64,000 nucleotides of DNA from Phymatolithon calcareum (GCA_977006965.1 OZ345357.1:1488001-1552000), one strand, 5' to 3'. Positions 29,367 to 40,113 are shown, counted from the stretch's first letter. Notes: generated from the sequence alone by a model not told the origin. A program made the numbers and translations.

Positions 29367-31376
29367 ATGCAATGCCGACACTTAAAACAGCTGCTCAATT
29401 CTGCCGGAATTGAGCGCGTTTCGCACGCTGCAGAGGCTGTCTTTGCATTCGCCCATCGCCCGGTCCTTGACACCGCTCACTCCATCGTCCCACGGTGTAT
29501 GCAACCAGACTGCTCCCGTCCGTCTGCCGGTCGTACACATGCCTGTGTCCACTGCATTTACTACACATGCTCTGTCGCACAACCGAATGGCGTTTCACAT
29601 CTCGACATGCATCTTGCGGCATGCAGTCACGAAATTTTCCTGTCAGTTGAGCACGGCCGATTGTACTGCGCGGTCTGCAAAGATTTTGTTTTTGATCCAT
29701 TTTTGGATTCTGCAATCGAACTTCAAAAGCGCATCTCGCTTACAGCCCGCCGAAATTTTTTCTCCTCGGCATCTCCTCTCGATGACACTGCCGCAGCTGT
29801 CGTCGCAATTCCTCAGGAGAGCTTGCGCCGCAGGCGCTCCAAAAGACGAAGATTAATGGCAACCAAGCACTGGGCACCAACCCAGAAGGAATTGGCCCTG
29901 CTTAACAGACATGGTATCCCCGCTGCTCAAGGTCGCATTGATCCTTTGCCACCGGTTGGACTTTACAATTTAGGCAACTCGTGCTATATGAACTCCGTGC
30001 TGCAAGCATTTCTAAACGCCCCTCCTCTACGCTGCTATTTTTTGTCGGATGACCATCGACCTAATTGTACCCATCTCCCAAAATCAGATTGTCTCGCTTG
30101 TGCTATGGACAAGCTTATCTGTGATGCATACTCCGGCTATCGTGGCCCTCATGTATCCCCTTCTCAGAATTCACAATCTGAGCCAAACGTCGAGAGTCCC
30201 TTTTTGGTACCGCAACGCGTGCTTGAAATTATCTGGCGCCACGTAGGTCGCCTCGCCACTTATGCACAGCACGATGCCCATGAGTTTCTTCTTGCCTCGC
30301 TCAACCTGCTCAACTCGCACTGTCGCCGAATTGGCTCGCCCACGATGAAGCAAAAGCTGTTGAACGCATCACCGAAGCAGCATCCGACCAGCCCTGTCGC
30401 GAACATACGCGCCAGCGTTGATGGTACATTTAGCGAGAAGATGGGCGGCGCTAAGGCTCCAACAAAGAGCATTGTGACAACTCTCTTCAGCGGCACCGTG
30501 CAGTCGGACGTGATCTGCCGCGTGTGTGGCAATTCGTCGCCAACGCTGGAAAAGTTTTATGACATTTCTCTGGACGTCGATAAGGTACCTCGCGCGCCGC
30601 CCACGCGTCGGAGTCGCGCTTCATCTCCGGCAAACGCGGCCGTCGCGGATGTGTTCAACGCAAGTCGCGAAAATTCTCGTGGTGGAAGTGAAGATCGCCG
30701 CGGTGGGGGGAAGCCAGCGGCATTTGTGGACCCGGAGAAATCAGCCGTTGGAGACATGGAGGGCGCAAACACGCTGTTTGAGTGTCTGTCGCGGTTCACA
30801 GAACCGGAGATGCTTGGACCGTCGTCGAAAATGTTTTGCTCGACTTGCGGCACTCGTGAGGAGGCGATGAAGCAGATGAGCATTCGGAGCTTGCCAACGA
30901 TTGTTTCGTTCCACTTCAAGCGGTTTGAGCAATCGTTTGCGAAAATTCGACGGAGTGAAATGGTTAAGATTGACACACCTGTGGAATTTCCCGTGGATGG
31001 GCTGGATCTTAGCCCGTTTCAGACTTCATCCGTTCTGAGGAAGAGGAAGATCTTGGCAAACAAAGAGTTGAGAAATTCTGGGGATGGGACTGAAACGGCC
31101 GAGGTCACTCTTCCGCCGTATACCTCAAACCCTTTGTCGAAATCTGTGTTGCGACCAACCAAGGATGCGCTGTACGACTTGTTTGCTGTTGTGAATCACA
31201 ATGGGACTATTGACAGTGGGCATTACACGACGCTTGTTCGTCGAAACGGGGATTGGTATCGATGTGACGACGACAAAGTGGGCAAGGGTGCGCCGCCAAT
31301 GATAGGAAATTCTGTTCGCAGTGAGGAAGCTTATCTTGTTTTTTATGTTCAACGAAAGCCTAACTTGCAATACTGA
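29367..31376 (+). CDS. Ubiquitin-specific protease with ZnF-UBP domain (USP22/Ubp8-like)
   Basis: A 669-residue frame from ATG 29367. The N-terminal quarter is a Cys/His-rich ZnF-UBP domain (CSRPSAGRTHACVHC, then HLAACSHEIFLSV and LYCAVCKDFVFDP). The USP catalytic domain begins GLYNLGNSCYMNSVLQAF with nucleophile Cys206, and ends with GHYTTLVRRNGDWYRCDDDK, giving His619 and the acidic residue Asp676 in open-frame numbering (Asp634 from this ATG). A CxxC pair (CRVCGNSS and CSTCGTREE) forms the usual USP zinc site. ZnF-UBP followed by USP is the layout of the SAGA deubiquitinase that removes ubiquitin from H2B. A Gly/Ser/Arg-rich insert of about 60 residues interrupts the catalytic domain. Assignment to the USP22 subgroup is likely, not certain. 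Confidence 0.88.
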   Translation: MQCRHLKQLLNSAGIERVSHAAEAVFAFAHRPVLDTAHSIVPRCMQPDCSRPSAGRTHACVHCIYYTCSVAQPNGVSHLDMHLAACSHEIFLSVEHGRLYCAVCKDFVFDPFLDSAIELQKRISLTARRNFFSSASPLDDTAAAVVAIPQESLRRRRSKRRRLMATKHWAPTQKELALLNRHGIPAAQGRIDPLPPVGLYNLGNSCYMNSVLQAFLNAPPLRCYFLSDDHRPNCTHLPKSDCLACAMDKLICDAYSGYRGPHVSPSQNSQSEPNVESPFLVPQRVLEIIWRHVGRLATYAQHDAHEFLLASLNLLNSHCRRIGSPTMKQKLLNASPKQHPTSPVANIRASVDGTFSEKMGGAKAPTKSIVTTLFSGTVQSDVICRVCGNSSPTLEKFYDISLDVDKVPRAPPTRRSRASSPANAAVADVFNASRENSRGGSEDRRGGGKPAAFVDPEKSAVGDMEGANTLFECLSRFTEPEMLGPSSKMFCSTCGTREEAMKQMSIRSLPTIVSFHFKRFEQSFAKIRRSEMVKIDTPVEFPVDGLDLSPFQTSSVLRKRKILANKELRNSGDGTETAEVTLPPYTSNPLSKSVLRPTKDALYDLFAVVNHNGTIDSGHYTTLVRRNGDWYRCDDDKVGKGAPPMIGNSVRSEEAYLVFYVQRKPNLQY

Positions 31377-31711
31377 AATTTTGGGATTATAACAAGAGGC
31401 AAAGTAGACTATATGAAGGAGTTCGCAGGCCCGGCCTGTGCTCCATAGGGTTCTTCTTTCTTCATCTATTGCAGTAATTTTGCAAATGAAACTAACACCT
31501 TCCACTGTCACGACTGCAGCTATTTGCTGCCGTAGTTGGGTGTCACGTACAGCATATCTTAGAAATATGACTGCCTCTCTCACTGTCGGTCCCAGGCACT
31601 AATTTTGCGAACATGTCAGCCTTTCCAAAGAGCTCCCAGACGTCCATTTCACAATTGATGAAGAGCCAATGAAGTCAATTTCTACACGTTGGGGGCACCG
31701 TCGAGGTTTAT
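31377..31711. other. Convergent intergenic spacer
   Basis: Separates the 3' ends of the USP gene and RPT1. No gene recognised. Confidence 0.4.
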
Positions 31712-32986
31712 TTAGTTGTACACAAGGTACTTGGGCGTGGCACTGAACTTGGCGTAGCCACGGATGACCTTGGAAATAGCATCGAGGAAGTCCTTCTCAG
31801 TTACCGTCTTTCTCCGCGCACGAATGGCAAACATACCAGCTTCTGTGCAAACTGAGCGAATATCCGCACCTGTCGCATTCGGGCACAGCCTCGCCAGTAA
31901 ATCCCACCGAATATCCCTTTCGCAATTGATGGAGCGCCCATGAATCTTGAAAATCTGAGTCCGTCCCTCGAGGTCGGGCAGACCAACTTCAATCTTCCTA
32001 TCAAGACGCCCCGGTCGCAGAAGCGCAGGGTCCAGAGTATCCGGCCTGTTGGTCGCCATAAGAACCTTGATATTACCTCTCGCGCTAAACCCGTCCAGTT
32101 GATTGAGAATTTCAAGCATGGTACGCTGGACTTCGTTGTCACCGCCCTGACCGTCATCGAAACGCGCTCCTCCAATTGCATCAATCTCATCGAAAAAGAT
32201 GATACAGGCCCTCTTGGTCCTCGCAAGCTCGAACAATTCACGTACCATTCGCGCGCCCTCGCCGGTGTACTTTTGCACAAGCTCGGATCCGATAACGCGG
32301 ATGAAACAAGCATCGGTACGGTTCGCAACCGCTCTCGCAAGAAGCGTCTTCCCTGTGCCAGGCGGGCCATATAGGAGGACACCCTTTGGAGGATCGATAC
32401 CAAGCTTAACGAACTTCTCCGGATTCAAAAGGGGAAGTTCAACGACTTCACGAATTCTCTCAATGGATTCCTTCGCGCCGCCGACATCATTGTACGTCAC
32501 ATCCGGCTTCTCTTCGACTGTCATCATTGTGACGGACGCGTCAATCTTGGGGGGGAGGGGTATTTGAATCTGGTACTTGTTACGATCAACGCCAACACGC
32601 ATTCCTTCCTCGATATCTGTTGGCGACACGCGTTCTCCAAGGCCAACGACGAACTTGGCAATTTGTTTCACGTTGATAACGTACTTTGTGTTCTCTGTCC
32701 CGGCGGCCATGATTTTAGTGCAGCGCGCGACCTGCAACGGCTGCTCTTCTCCCATGCTCTGCTTGTCCTTGATAAGATCCCATTGTGAAGGCGGTGCGAG
32801 CCCCGTGTCGCTTTCGCGAATACCGCAAAGGTCATCGACTTCTTTGGCTTTATCCTTAATTTCCTGCTCCCGCTGCTTGATCGCCTTCGAGTATGGACCT
32901 AGCCCATACGTCTTGAGCAACGCAATGTCTCCCTCGTCAAGCGTCTGGATAGGACCGTCATCCTTCTTGTCATCGTCCGCAACCAT
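31712..32986 (-). CDS. RPT1: 26S proteasome regulatory ATPase subunit RPT1 (subunit 7)
   Basis: A complete, intron-free frame of 424 residues from ATG 32986. N-terminal coiled coil about 35-55 ([20 protein letters not shown]), OB domain to about 160, then the AAA domain with Walker A GPPGTGKT (207-214), Walker B IIFFDE (262-267) and the [14 protein letters not shown] second region. It ends in [10 protein letters not shown], the C-terminal tail style of RPT1. It forms part of the hexameric unfoldase ring of the 19S particle, which threads ubiquitinated proteins into the 20S core. Identity to RPT1 rather than other RPTs rests on the N-terminus ([18 protein letters not shown]) and tail. No anomalies. 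Confidence 0.97.
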   Translation of the reverse strand: MVADDDKKDDGPIQTLDEGDIALLKTYGLGPYSKAIKQREQEIKDKAKEVDDLCGIRESDTGLAPPSQWDLIKDKQSMGEEQPLQVARCTKIMAAGTENTKYVINVKQIAKFVVGLGERVSPTDIEEGMRVGVDRNKYQIQIPLPPKIDASVTMMTVEEKPDVTYNDVGGAKESIERIREVVELPLLNPEKFVKLGIDPPKGVLLYGPPGTGKTLLARAVANRTDACFIRVIGSELVQKYTGEGARMVRELFELARTKRACIIFFDEIDAIGGARFDDGQGGDNEVQRTMLEILNQLDGFSARGNIKVLMATNRPDTLDPALLRPGRLDRKIEVGLPDLEGRTQIFKIHGRSINCERDIRWDLLARLCPNATGADIRSVCTEAGMFAIRARRKTVTEKDFLDAISKVIRGYAKFSATPKYLVYN

Positions 32987-33677
32987 TGGAATCGAATTGA
33001 AGATTAGGCGCTAATGTCTCCGCTTTGCACGAAGTCGAAACAACTCAGGGGTTGTGCAGTATTTATGGTTGGAGGGTAGCTAAGAACGTAATGAGGCTGG
33101 AGTGAGATGCTGGTTCCAGCAGCAGCGACCACATCAAATGTCACACGTGTCTCTCACTCATATGCCCCACGACTCGTTGGTGGTACTGTAATGACCCCTC
33201 ACTTTACAGAGAACACTCTGCCAAACGAATACTGCTTCGTGACGCGCTGCAGCGGAAACCATTCTGCCTCGGTAGCCACCCTTACGAGCAGGTTTTGCGG
33301 ACTAAGGGAGACGGGAAGGGAGCATATCTTCCTGTTCTATGTGCAGCGCTCACATAATCAGCACCGTCTCGGTATACTTGTTTCAATGATACTGCGTAGG
33401 ACCATATTGTTGATCGCCAGACATTCCTGGACCGAATGATACCTTCGATGGCATAATCCGGGGGTGCGACCTTTTTCTCCATCGTTTCCCAAAGATGCCT
33501 CACGAGCAACCCGTCCCGTTTCTGCGGCAATTCGAAATCAGCGGATTCCAATAGAACAGGAAACCTTGGAATGAAATCGAAGTACATTAGAGCGCTACGT
33601 TGACTACGACAGGTCATCTTCTGTGTATGAATGATGCTCCGGACGATTTTTAGAAGTACATTGTGACGACCTCTCGG
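32987..33677. other. Intergenic upstream of RPT1
   Basis: Presumably holds the RPT1 promoter. Overlapping short frames on both strands have no motifs. Confidence 0.35.
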
Positions 33678-34215
33678 GAAACAGGCTCCTGTCTCCCCAG
33701 AGGACTCGTCCAATGTACTTCACGACGTTCAAGTAATTTCTGCGCGGAGCTTCCAGCTCGAATACACTGGAGATCGATAAGCCTGGAGAGGATGCATTTG
33801 GCACAAGACGGGCGAGACTTCGAAGACTATTATCGGAAGACATTGCGGACGCGGTCTCCCATGCCGTAAGGTTGTGGAATTCGTCTGATTCAGGTGTTTT
33901 TGTGAACATCTATCTGGAAATAGGTTCCTGTCTCCTACGGGGCGCGTCCCAATGTGCTCCACGTCGTCCAAATACCTTGTGCGGGGATCTTCCAGCTCGA
34001 ATACATGTACACTGGAGATTGATAAGCTTGGAGAGGATGCTTTTTGTGCTAGACGGGCGCGACGTCGAATGTTATAGGAGGGAGACATTGCTGACGCGGT
34101 CTCCCACACCGTAGGGTTGTGGAATTGGTCTGATTCAGGTGTTTTTGTGATCATCTTTCTGGAAACAGGTTCCTGTCTCCTGGAGGGCGCGTCCCATTGT
34201 AGTCCACGTCGTCCG
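33678..34215. repeat. Tandem repeat, units of 238 and 245 bp plus a partial third
   Basis: Units start at 33678, 33916 and 34161, each beginning with a variant of GAAACAGGTTCCTGTCTCC, followed by CGTCCCAATGTACTTCACG-like sequence. Units 1 and 2 share GGTTGTGGAATT and TCTGATTCAGGTGTTTTTGTG at their ends. The third stops after about 55 bp and passes into a dispersed repeat. Confidence 0.8.
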
Positions 34216-34490
34216 CCATCACTACTTTTCGCGGTGCACAAGAGAGCAGACTTTATGTGGAGGGCGGAGGCATCGTTCGCCTCGAAGGAATTTCCGGAAC
34301 TCTTCCCACACCCAAGGACTCTCTTACGGAGGTCTTAAAGCATACTTGGTTAGCTTTGACATTGATTCTTTTCTTTCTTGATCCTGCTTCTCGGGCGAAC
34401 ATATCTTGCTGCGCAAATCGATTGCTTTCAAAGCTCATGTTTCCATTGCCACCCACGCTATGAAACCTATGGCAGGGTTGAGTTACTACA
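34161..34490. repeat. Dispersed repeat, copy 1 (partner 51340-51670)
   Basis: Aligns with 51340-51670 at roughly 80% by eye. Shared words include GTGCACAAGAGAGCAG, AAGCATACTTGGTTAG, TTTCTTGATCCTG and CTTTCAAAGCTCATGTTTC. Small indels that are not multiples of three argue against a coding element. Confidence 0.8.
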
Positions 34491-35081
34491 TGAAGCCGCC
34501 GAGCAGGGAAATGTTCTCTCGCTGTGCCCCTGTCGTGTCGATATCCTTGAGCGTGCTTCCCGGAAGGCAGGCGCGCAGAAATTGGGGGATAATGCGATGA
34601 CGTTATCGGTGCCCTGGTCGCGTTTTCCGAGTGGCTCACAATTTCTTTTCAAGGGCTGTTTACTTATCCTTGTCACAAGTACCACGTAATACAGACATTG
34701 ACCATCTTCTGCAATTGTCGAACATATTCCTCCGCAATTGTGGTGAAGCTAACCAGAGAGCCCGTTGTCGAGAACCAGATAATGGAAGCTCGCATGTTGA
34801 ACAGTCACTGTACCTTAGTTGACCACATGCTGTTTGCACTGTGTCTGGTATGCTTGGAAAAACTCTTTGGATAGATTTGAAGTAGTTTTATATTGTATTC
34901 AGCTAAGCCTTAGTTTAATAGCCTGTCATCATCCAACTCAACTCATTGTTTGATTCGACTTTCTAAAACTTCTGTCACATATGTTGGCGCTTCCGGTTGT
35001 GCGGGCTATCGTGTTCATGTCCGAGGAGTGTCTGTGGTGATCCTATTGTTTCTGCTGCTGCGACTAATGGTACCATTGCAA
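34491..35081. other. Intergenic, no gene recognised
   Basis: Lies between the dispersed repeat and the truncated Fanzor copy. Nothing identifiable. Confidence 0.35.
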
Positions 35082-35309
35082 CAATGGCTGTTCTATCGAA
35101 TCTATTGACCGAGACACGAATGGAGCGACCAATATTGCCACTGTGGGTCTCCATCAGCTTCTGGGATTGCCCAGACCTCCCCATCTGAGCAGACCGTCGC
35201 GCAGTCCTCACGCATAGGCTGTTTGTCTCTTCATTTTTAGATTCTTTGAACTTACACACATTTCTCGCCAGACTCCTGTAGAGGGCCGAACACGCGCGGA
35301 AATAAAGAG
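35082..35309 (+). mobile_element. 5'-truncated Fanzor copy (right end only)
   Basis: This 228-bp block aligns without gaps to 11673-11900, with about 15 differences counted by eye (roughly 93% identity). It contains the last Fanzor codons, including DRDTNGATNI, the same stop codon, and the 3' flank up to AAATAAAGAG. Everything upstream of the final 45 codons is missing, so it cannot encode a nuclease. Similarity stops at the same base on the right in both copies, which marks a shared right end. Confidence 0.88.
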
Positions 35310-35335
35310 CAGCATCTTTCTCTGCCGGACTTTCT

Positions 35336-35746
35336 CGATGTCCCGATGATGCTGTTGACTTGCCGTTTCTGGTTCGGCTTGCCAACACGCATTGAGACGA
35401 TCTGTGTACTGCTCATTCTCGGTTCTACAGGCTCAATTCTTGCCGTCGGTGTCACACCGCACGTTTTGATCTCGTCTCTCGGCTTCACTCCGGCATCGTT
35501 GACCTCACGTCATGGGAACGGTATGTGGAGCTGTCACCAATATGTGATACTTTGGAGTCATCCTTACATGATTTAAGTTTCGAGCATGATGTTCAAAACC
35601 GTGAACAGCTCAGGGCGGCCAAGACGCGATACCGGGCGCTCACCGAAGCAGATCTGTCTGCCCCGTGGGAGAATCGGGACCTCAACCTATTCATCACTGA
35701 CATGTACTCGTCTTACCGTGAGGAGCAACATCACGAGGGCATGTAA
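35336..35746 (+). pseudogene. Unidentified coding remnant with one in-frame stop
   Basis: A 137-codon frame reads protein-like sequence throughout (CPDDAVDLPFLVRLANTH, stop, then RLNSCRRCHTARFDLVSRLH, LTSWERYVELSPICDTLES and DLSAPWENRDLNLFITDMY), ending with TAA at 35744-35746. The only interruption is a TGA at 35393-35395. Amphipathic helices and a CxxC pair suggest a former gene. It begins 27 bp after the truncated Fanzor end. No family recognised; a later start after the TGA would give about 117 residues but no ATG is near. Confidence 0.4.
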
Positions 35747-37323
35747 CAAGTTGCAATTCAATACGAATAACACGCTCCAGGTCACGGTGCTGGGTATTCG
35801 CGGTTAGTAACTATAGTATCCTGTGGCTTGAGGTGAAGTTGGAAGGATTGGACAACGCGAAGTCTGCGATGTGTATGCGACAACCGCCGAATATTTGTTT
35901 GCAATGACCATTCCATAAAACCTGAATAATTTGCTGAGCAATCTGCACTACGACGAGCCTGGGACTGCTTAGCGCGATATAAACGGAGAGGGCGAAGTGT
36001 TGGTTTATGAAGAAGTAGTGTAAAGTGAGCGGTCACCAACACACAGCGATTCGGGTCAGGTTAAGTTTGTGAAAGGAGTATACTTGGCGACTGAGCTATC
36101 TCATAGCGGCATCTCAGCTGCCATTGCGTGCCGTCATGTGCGACCTTGAAGAGTGCATGCGTGCGTTGGGAAATTGCATTACTTTGAATGACATGATCAT
36201 TTTCTCATTAAAATCATCAGGCGATGTAATAATGCCTCGGCATCAACACCCTCAACTCAGCCATTTTTCCTAATATGCCTATCTGAAGTTTTGACATCAG
36301 TCCGACGCTGTGACCGTTGGCTTCGATGCACGTATTTTCTGCACGCTGATCTGTGTTTCTCATGGACTTTGTGCATTTTAAGTTAATCAGGGATTTGGAA
36401 AAAATGATTCCCTTCTCCGCATGGAAAGCCTACCTTGCGAATTGAGAATTCAATATCTAAACCTCAATGACGCAAAGCGCATTGGCGGAGAACCCTCGGA
36501 ACGGCTGGTTCGTGCAATTGAATAATTGTCATTCTCCTGAGTTATCAATGGCCACGTCGTTGTCGCTGTGAATGCCTCTCCCTTTACGCAGCACGATAGA
36601 TTTAGAATCAGCCTAAGAATATGCACTGGCAAAACTGCGATGTACATCTGTGCATCTTCTGACAGGTCAGCTGTACAAGCAGATACTACAATTCTTCAGT
36701 GAAGATATCGTCATTTTTGTTTGACGTCTGCAGCTGTGACTTGGTTACTCCTCTGTGACTGCTCGCAAGAGGGCAACTTATGCCGTGCTGGTAATCACAG
36801 GGCACTTCACCGACATCGTCCAAAGCCTTACGGGCAAAGAAATCTTGAACTCCAGGTCCGATTACGGAAGAAAATGCACAGGAGTTTATATTTCCGCCCT
36901 CTCTCTATTTTGGTATGCCGGTTCTTTTCGTGTAGACGGCACTATCACATGCATGTCATGTTGGGCGAAATGATATGAATTTTTTATAAACCAACATGAA
37001 CATGTGATTTTGTCCGTGATATCATAGACGACTGGGACCCAGCCCTGAGAATGATGGCTCTTAATTTACTGTTTAGCCACAGGCCTCGACGAAAGCAAAG
37101 AGAAGTACTGTTGGATTACTTGCGATTCCGACCCCTCTTGGATTATGATTGGAGTTGTCAGTCATACATGGAGCCCTGAAATATAAAATAATCCAAAGTT
37201 TCTGAAATCATACACTGTTTGCAAAAAACTGATCCTCTGCGACGAAGCCAAGTGTACCAATCAAAATCGAATAGGGGACGTATTGCGAGCAAAGTCAAAA
37301 GTTTCAGTTCGCTCATAGAATAG
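35747..37323. other. Intergenic, no gene recognised
   Basis: AT-rich, gene-poor. The short frames at 36721-36978 (+) and 36450-36647 (-) lack recognisable features. Confidence 0.35.
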
Positions 37324-37380
37324 AGGGGTCGCTGGACCGAAGTATCGAATACTTCGCCTTTTTTTAAGCTCGCGACCCCT
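37324..37380. repeat. Nested hairpin beside a GCGACCCCT short tandem repeat
   Basis: Outer arms AGGGGTCGC and GCGACCCCT (37324-37332 and 37372-37380) enclose an inner perfect hairpin CGAAGTAT-CGA-ATACTTCG (37338-37356) followed by a T-tract. The right arm is the first of about four GCGACCCCT-like copies running to about 37420. Confidence 0.7.
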
Positions 37381-38565
37381 GTGCGACCCCTCGCGACCCC
37401 TTTGCGACTCCTCGAAAGACCCCTCTGGAGGCTTCAACCCCTCCTAGAGTCGAAACATGTGAACTGATACAGAGTCGCAACATGTGAAATAATTTGACTC
37501 CTATATATCTTCTGTGGAATAGCTCAACTGTTTCGGATGAAGTTAGCTTATTCTTGGTGCCAACATGGCTCCGACTGTGAGCAATCGGAGCGCAGAACTT
37601 TATTTTAGAGTCTTTCCGAAGCACATAATTTTAGTGTCCGGTGAGAGAATAGCTCCTATGTGTTCAGAAGAAAGCTACTCTACAGACCGCTCCCCCATAC
37701 GCAGTAAGTCCAACAACACATTTCCCTCGCATTTATGGTCACAAAGTACAAAGAAGCAGAGCAATGAGGTTGAAATTTCTCCTTTCCCAGCCAGAGTCGT
37801 TATGTGCACCTTAGCATTCCTGGATTCTAGATGGGCTTCTTCGCGAGCCGAGATATATTTTTGAATCATCAGAACCTAATTATTAGTTCCAGAGTTACGT
37901 TTGTACCTCCAGAAATAAGATATGAGCTTCCAAGAATACTTCGCACTTCCAGAAAAGGAATGTTCTCCCTCGAATTGAATGGACTCTTCTAATATCTATG
38001 TGTCGAACACCCTGAACTGAGGGGCGATTTAAATAATCTATAGCGCGAAGGCCAGACAATTCGCTCGCGCCATATTCGTAAAGTTGGGCTTTTCTTCTGT
38101 GCGAGGAGTACCGCAACTATTAACTTATAAGCGCTTCATTATGTGCTACGATTGAATATGTGTTGTCCACTCACAAGAATGAGACCTGCCGAGACGCAAG
38201 AAAAATTCCACCGCCCAAGGGTCAGCGCATCTTTTATATGACATAGAAACGACGGTGACCAGTCTAGAAGAACATTGCAGACTTCTGGGAGCCATTTCCA
38301 CATCCATATATCTGATTAGCACGCTTCAAGAAGTAATTGATGATGAAATCACTAGTCGTAAATTCAGCACCCGGTGCAGAAGACTAAGATTAGGTCCGTA
38401 TATATTGCTGTCGTCCGAAGTAGTCACCAACGTTCAGTCACTTCATGTATTTACGTTCGAGAGCGGTGTAGGAACCCACTTAACTTCCACAAAAAGGAAG
38501 AGGAACACTGTGAATGGGATGACGACTTCTTTGCTGTGCAAATTAACTACAGAGTTCTCGAAGTG
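37381..38565. other. Intergenic, no gene recognised
   Basis: Contains scattered CCAGAA-type words (37908, 37929, 37947) that become dense after 38.8 kb. No supportable gene. Confidence 0.35.
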
Positions 38566-38602
38566 AGTAAAACGACCCTGGTAATACCAGGGTCGTTTTA
38601 CT
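38566..38602. repeat. Perfect inverted repeat, 18-bp arms, 1-bp spacer
   Basis: AGTAAAACGACCCTGGTA, one A, then the exact reverse complement. No mismatch. Intergenic on both sides. Confidence 0.9.
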
Positions 38603-38829
38603 ATGCTCATCATGTACTAAGCTTGTTACACCAGCATATACGTTTGCCACACTTTTACTTGTTGAGACTGTTGTACAAAGCAGGTTGCTGCGATCCATGA
38701 GCTTGACGACTTTTACGAGCATGACAATTAATAGCTTTCTTTTGTAAGTGTAATACAAATCTCATTCCCTCAATTGAGGTAAAAATTCCGTCACATAGAC
38801 ACTAGAGGTCCAGAAACAGATTTAAGTGC

Positions 38830-39300
38830 ATATCATTGATCAACTTTTAGGAGCTGCGATTGCGGAAGCGCTATAGACCTTTCCATTCGTATATCTGTAG
38901 CCCCATTAGTAGTTCTGTTTGTCCATGAATTGGTATAGACAGCTCTGGGGACCCAGAAAACGATCTGTGACTCCAGAAACTATAATATACTATCTGGAGC
39001 TCCATACCTATTTCTGTACATCCAGAAGAAGTTCTGCTTGTCCATAAATTTGAATGTAATTATATGATCAACTATTAGAAGGAGCTGTGAAACTGCCGAA
39101 GGGTTAGTCCTTTCCATTCGTATATCTGTAACCCCAATAGTAGTTCTGTTTGTCCATGAATTGGTATGGACAGCACTGGAGTCCCAGAAAACGTTCTGAA
39201 ACTCCAGAAATTACAACATACTGTACTGGAGCTCCATACTTCTTTCTGTACGTCCAGAAGTAGTTCTGCTTGTCCATAAATTTGAATGCAATTCTCTGGA
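38830..39300. repeat. Two tandem units of about 231 bp, each built of two half-units
   Basis: Landmarks TTCCATTCGTATATCTGTA at 38881 and 39112, and AGTTCTGTTTGTCCATGAATT and AGTTCTGCTTGTCCATAAATT twice each, show a duplication inside a duplication (half-unit about 115 bp). CCAGAA occurs in each part. On the minus strand the second unit encodes FKFMDKQNYFWTYR and YQFMDKQNYYWGYR in one 69-codon frame (39104-39313), a peptide repeat that may be coincidental. Confidence 0.8.
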
Positions 39301-40113
39301 GCCTCATAAACACTTCTGATCTACCAAAATAATTCCTGGAATTCCATTTGTTTATGCGGATTGCTTGGCATATATGCTTAACAACTTAAGCTTTGAGAAA
39401 TCTTGTTTGTTCACCCGCCCGAGCAGAAAGATCCAACTAAGTTGTTTGACTCACTCGAACTCATGCACTGATCTACACAGCAATGGTGTGCAGCTACGAT
39501 GGCAAGCAGTCGATTTTTGCACTTAGTGCAATTTGGCTCTATAGTGCCGCTGACAAATTTCTTACAAACAGAACAATACTTATTCAAACTTTGAAATATA
39601 TTTCCGCTTTTCGGGGCAAAACTTCTTTCTATAGTTTGCCCGTATCGCGGGGTCATCGAGCGACCCCGGATTCCGAGCTAAATTTCAAGTATGCTCAAAC
39701 TTACATCTTAGCGATCCTCCCATAAGGGCGCGTAAAGTGCTATGCATGATTTTTACTAATAAATTGGAGGGGTCATCAGGCAAGTACTGTACTGTACGTC
39801 CATGGGGGTTGCCGGAGCTATCTGCAATCAACATCGCAAGCGATGTACGCAATCTGCAACGCTGTGTAATTTCAATAGTAAAAAATATAAAAAATAAATG
39901 AAAATGTACTACTTGTCACGGTCGGAACATCAGATTGATGACGATTGCTAAATTTATCATTGCCGCGAAGTACCCACCGACCGGAGAATCAATCCTGACT
40001 GAGCCATTCCAACGCAGCGTTGTTTGCACTAGAGCCATCGCAGCTCAGTCAGTCAGGTGTGTGAAGTATTAGCAGACACTCAGCAACTTCCGAATTCCTC
40101 CGCCACCAGCGAA
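39301..40113. other. Intergenic upstream of CysRS, with a Cys-rich frame and a short hairpin
   Basis: A minus-strand frame at 39411-39656 encodes CSVCKKFVSGTIEPNCTKC, a zinc-ribbon-like pair of CxxC motifs, within 81 codons; too short to identify. A hairpin with 7-bp arms (CGGGGTC/GACCCCG) lies at 39648-39668. The CysRS promoter should lie near 39.8-40.1 kb. Confidence 0.35.

Noticed and set aside
34253-34639. 128-codon minus-strand frame in the dispersed repeat
   Set aside because: The homologous copy at 51 kb has frame-breaking indels, so coding selection is unlikely.
34975-35388. 137-codon minus-strand frame over the truncated Fanzor copy
   Set aside because: It is the antisense of the Fanzor 3' end; a matching antisense frame occurs over the full gene.
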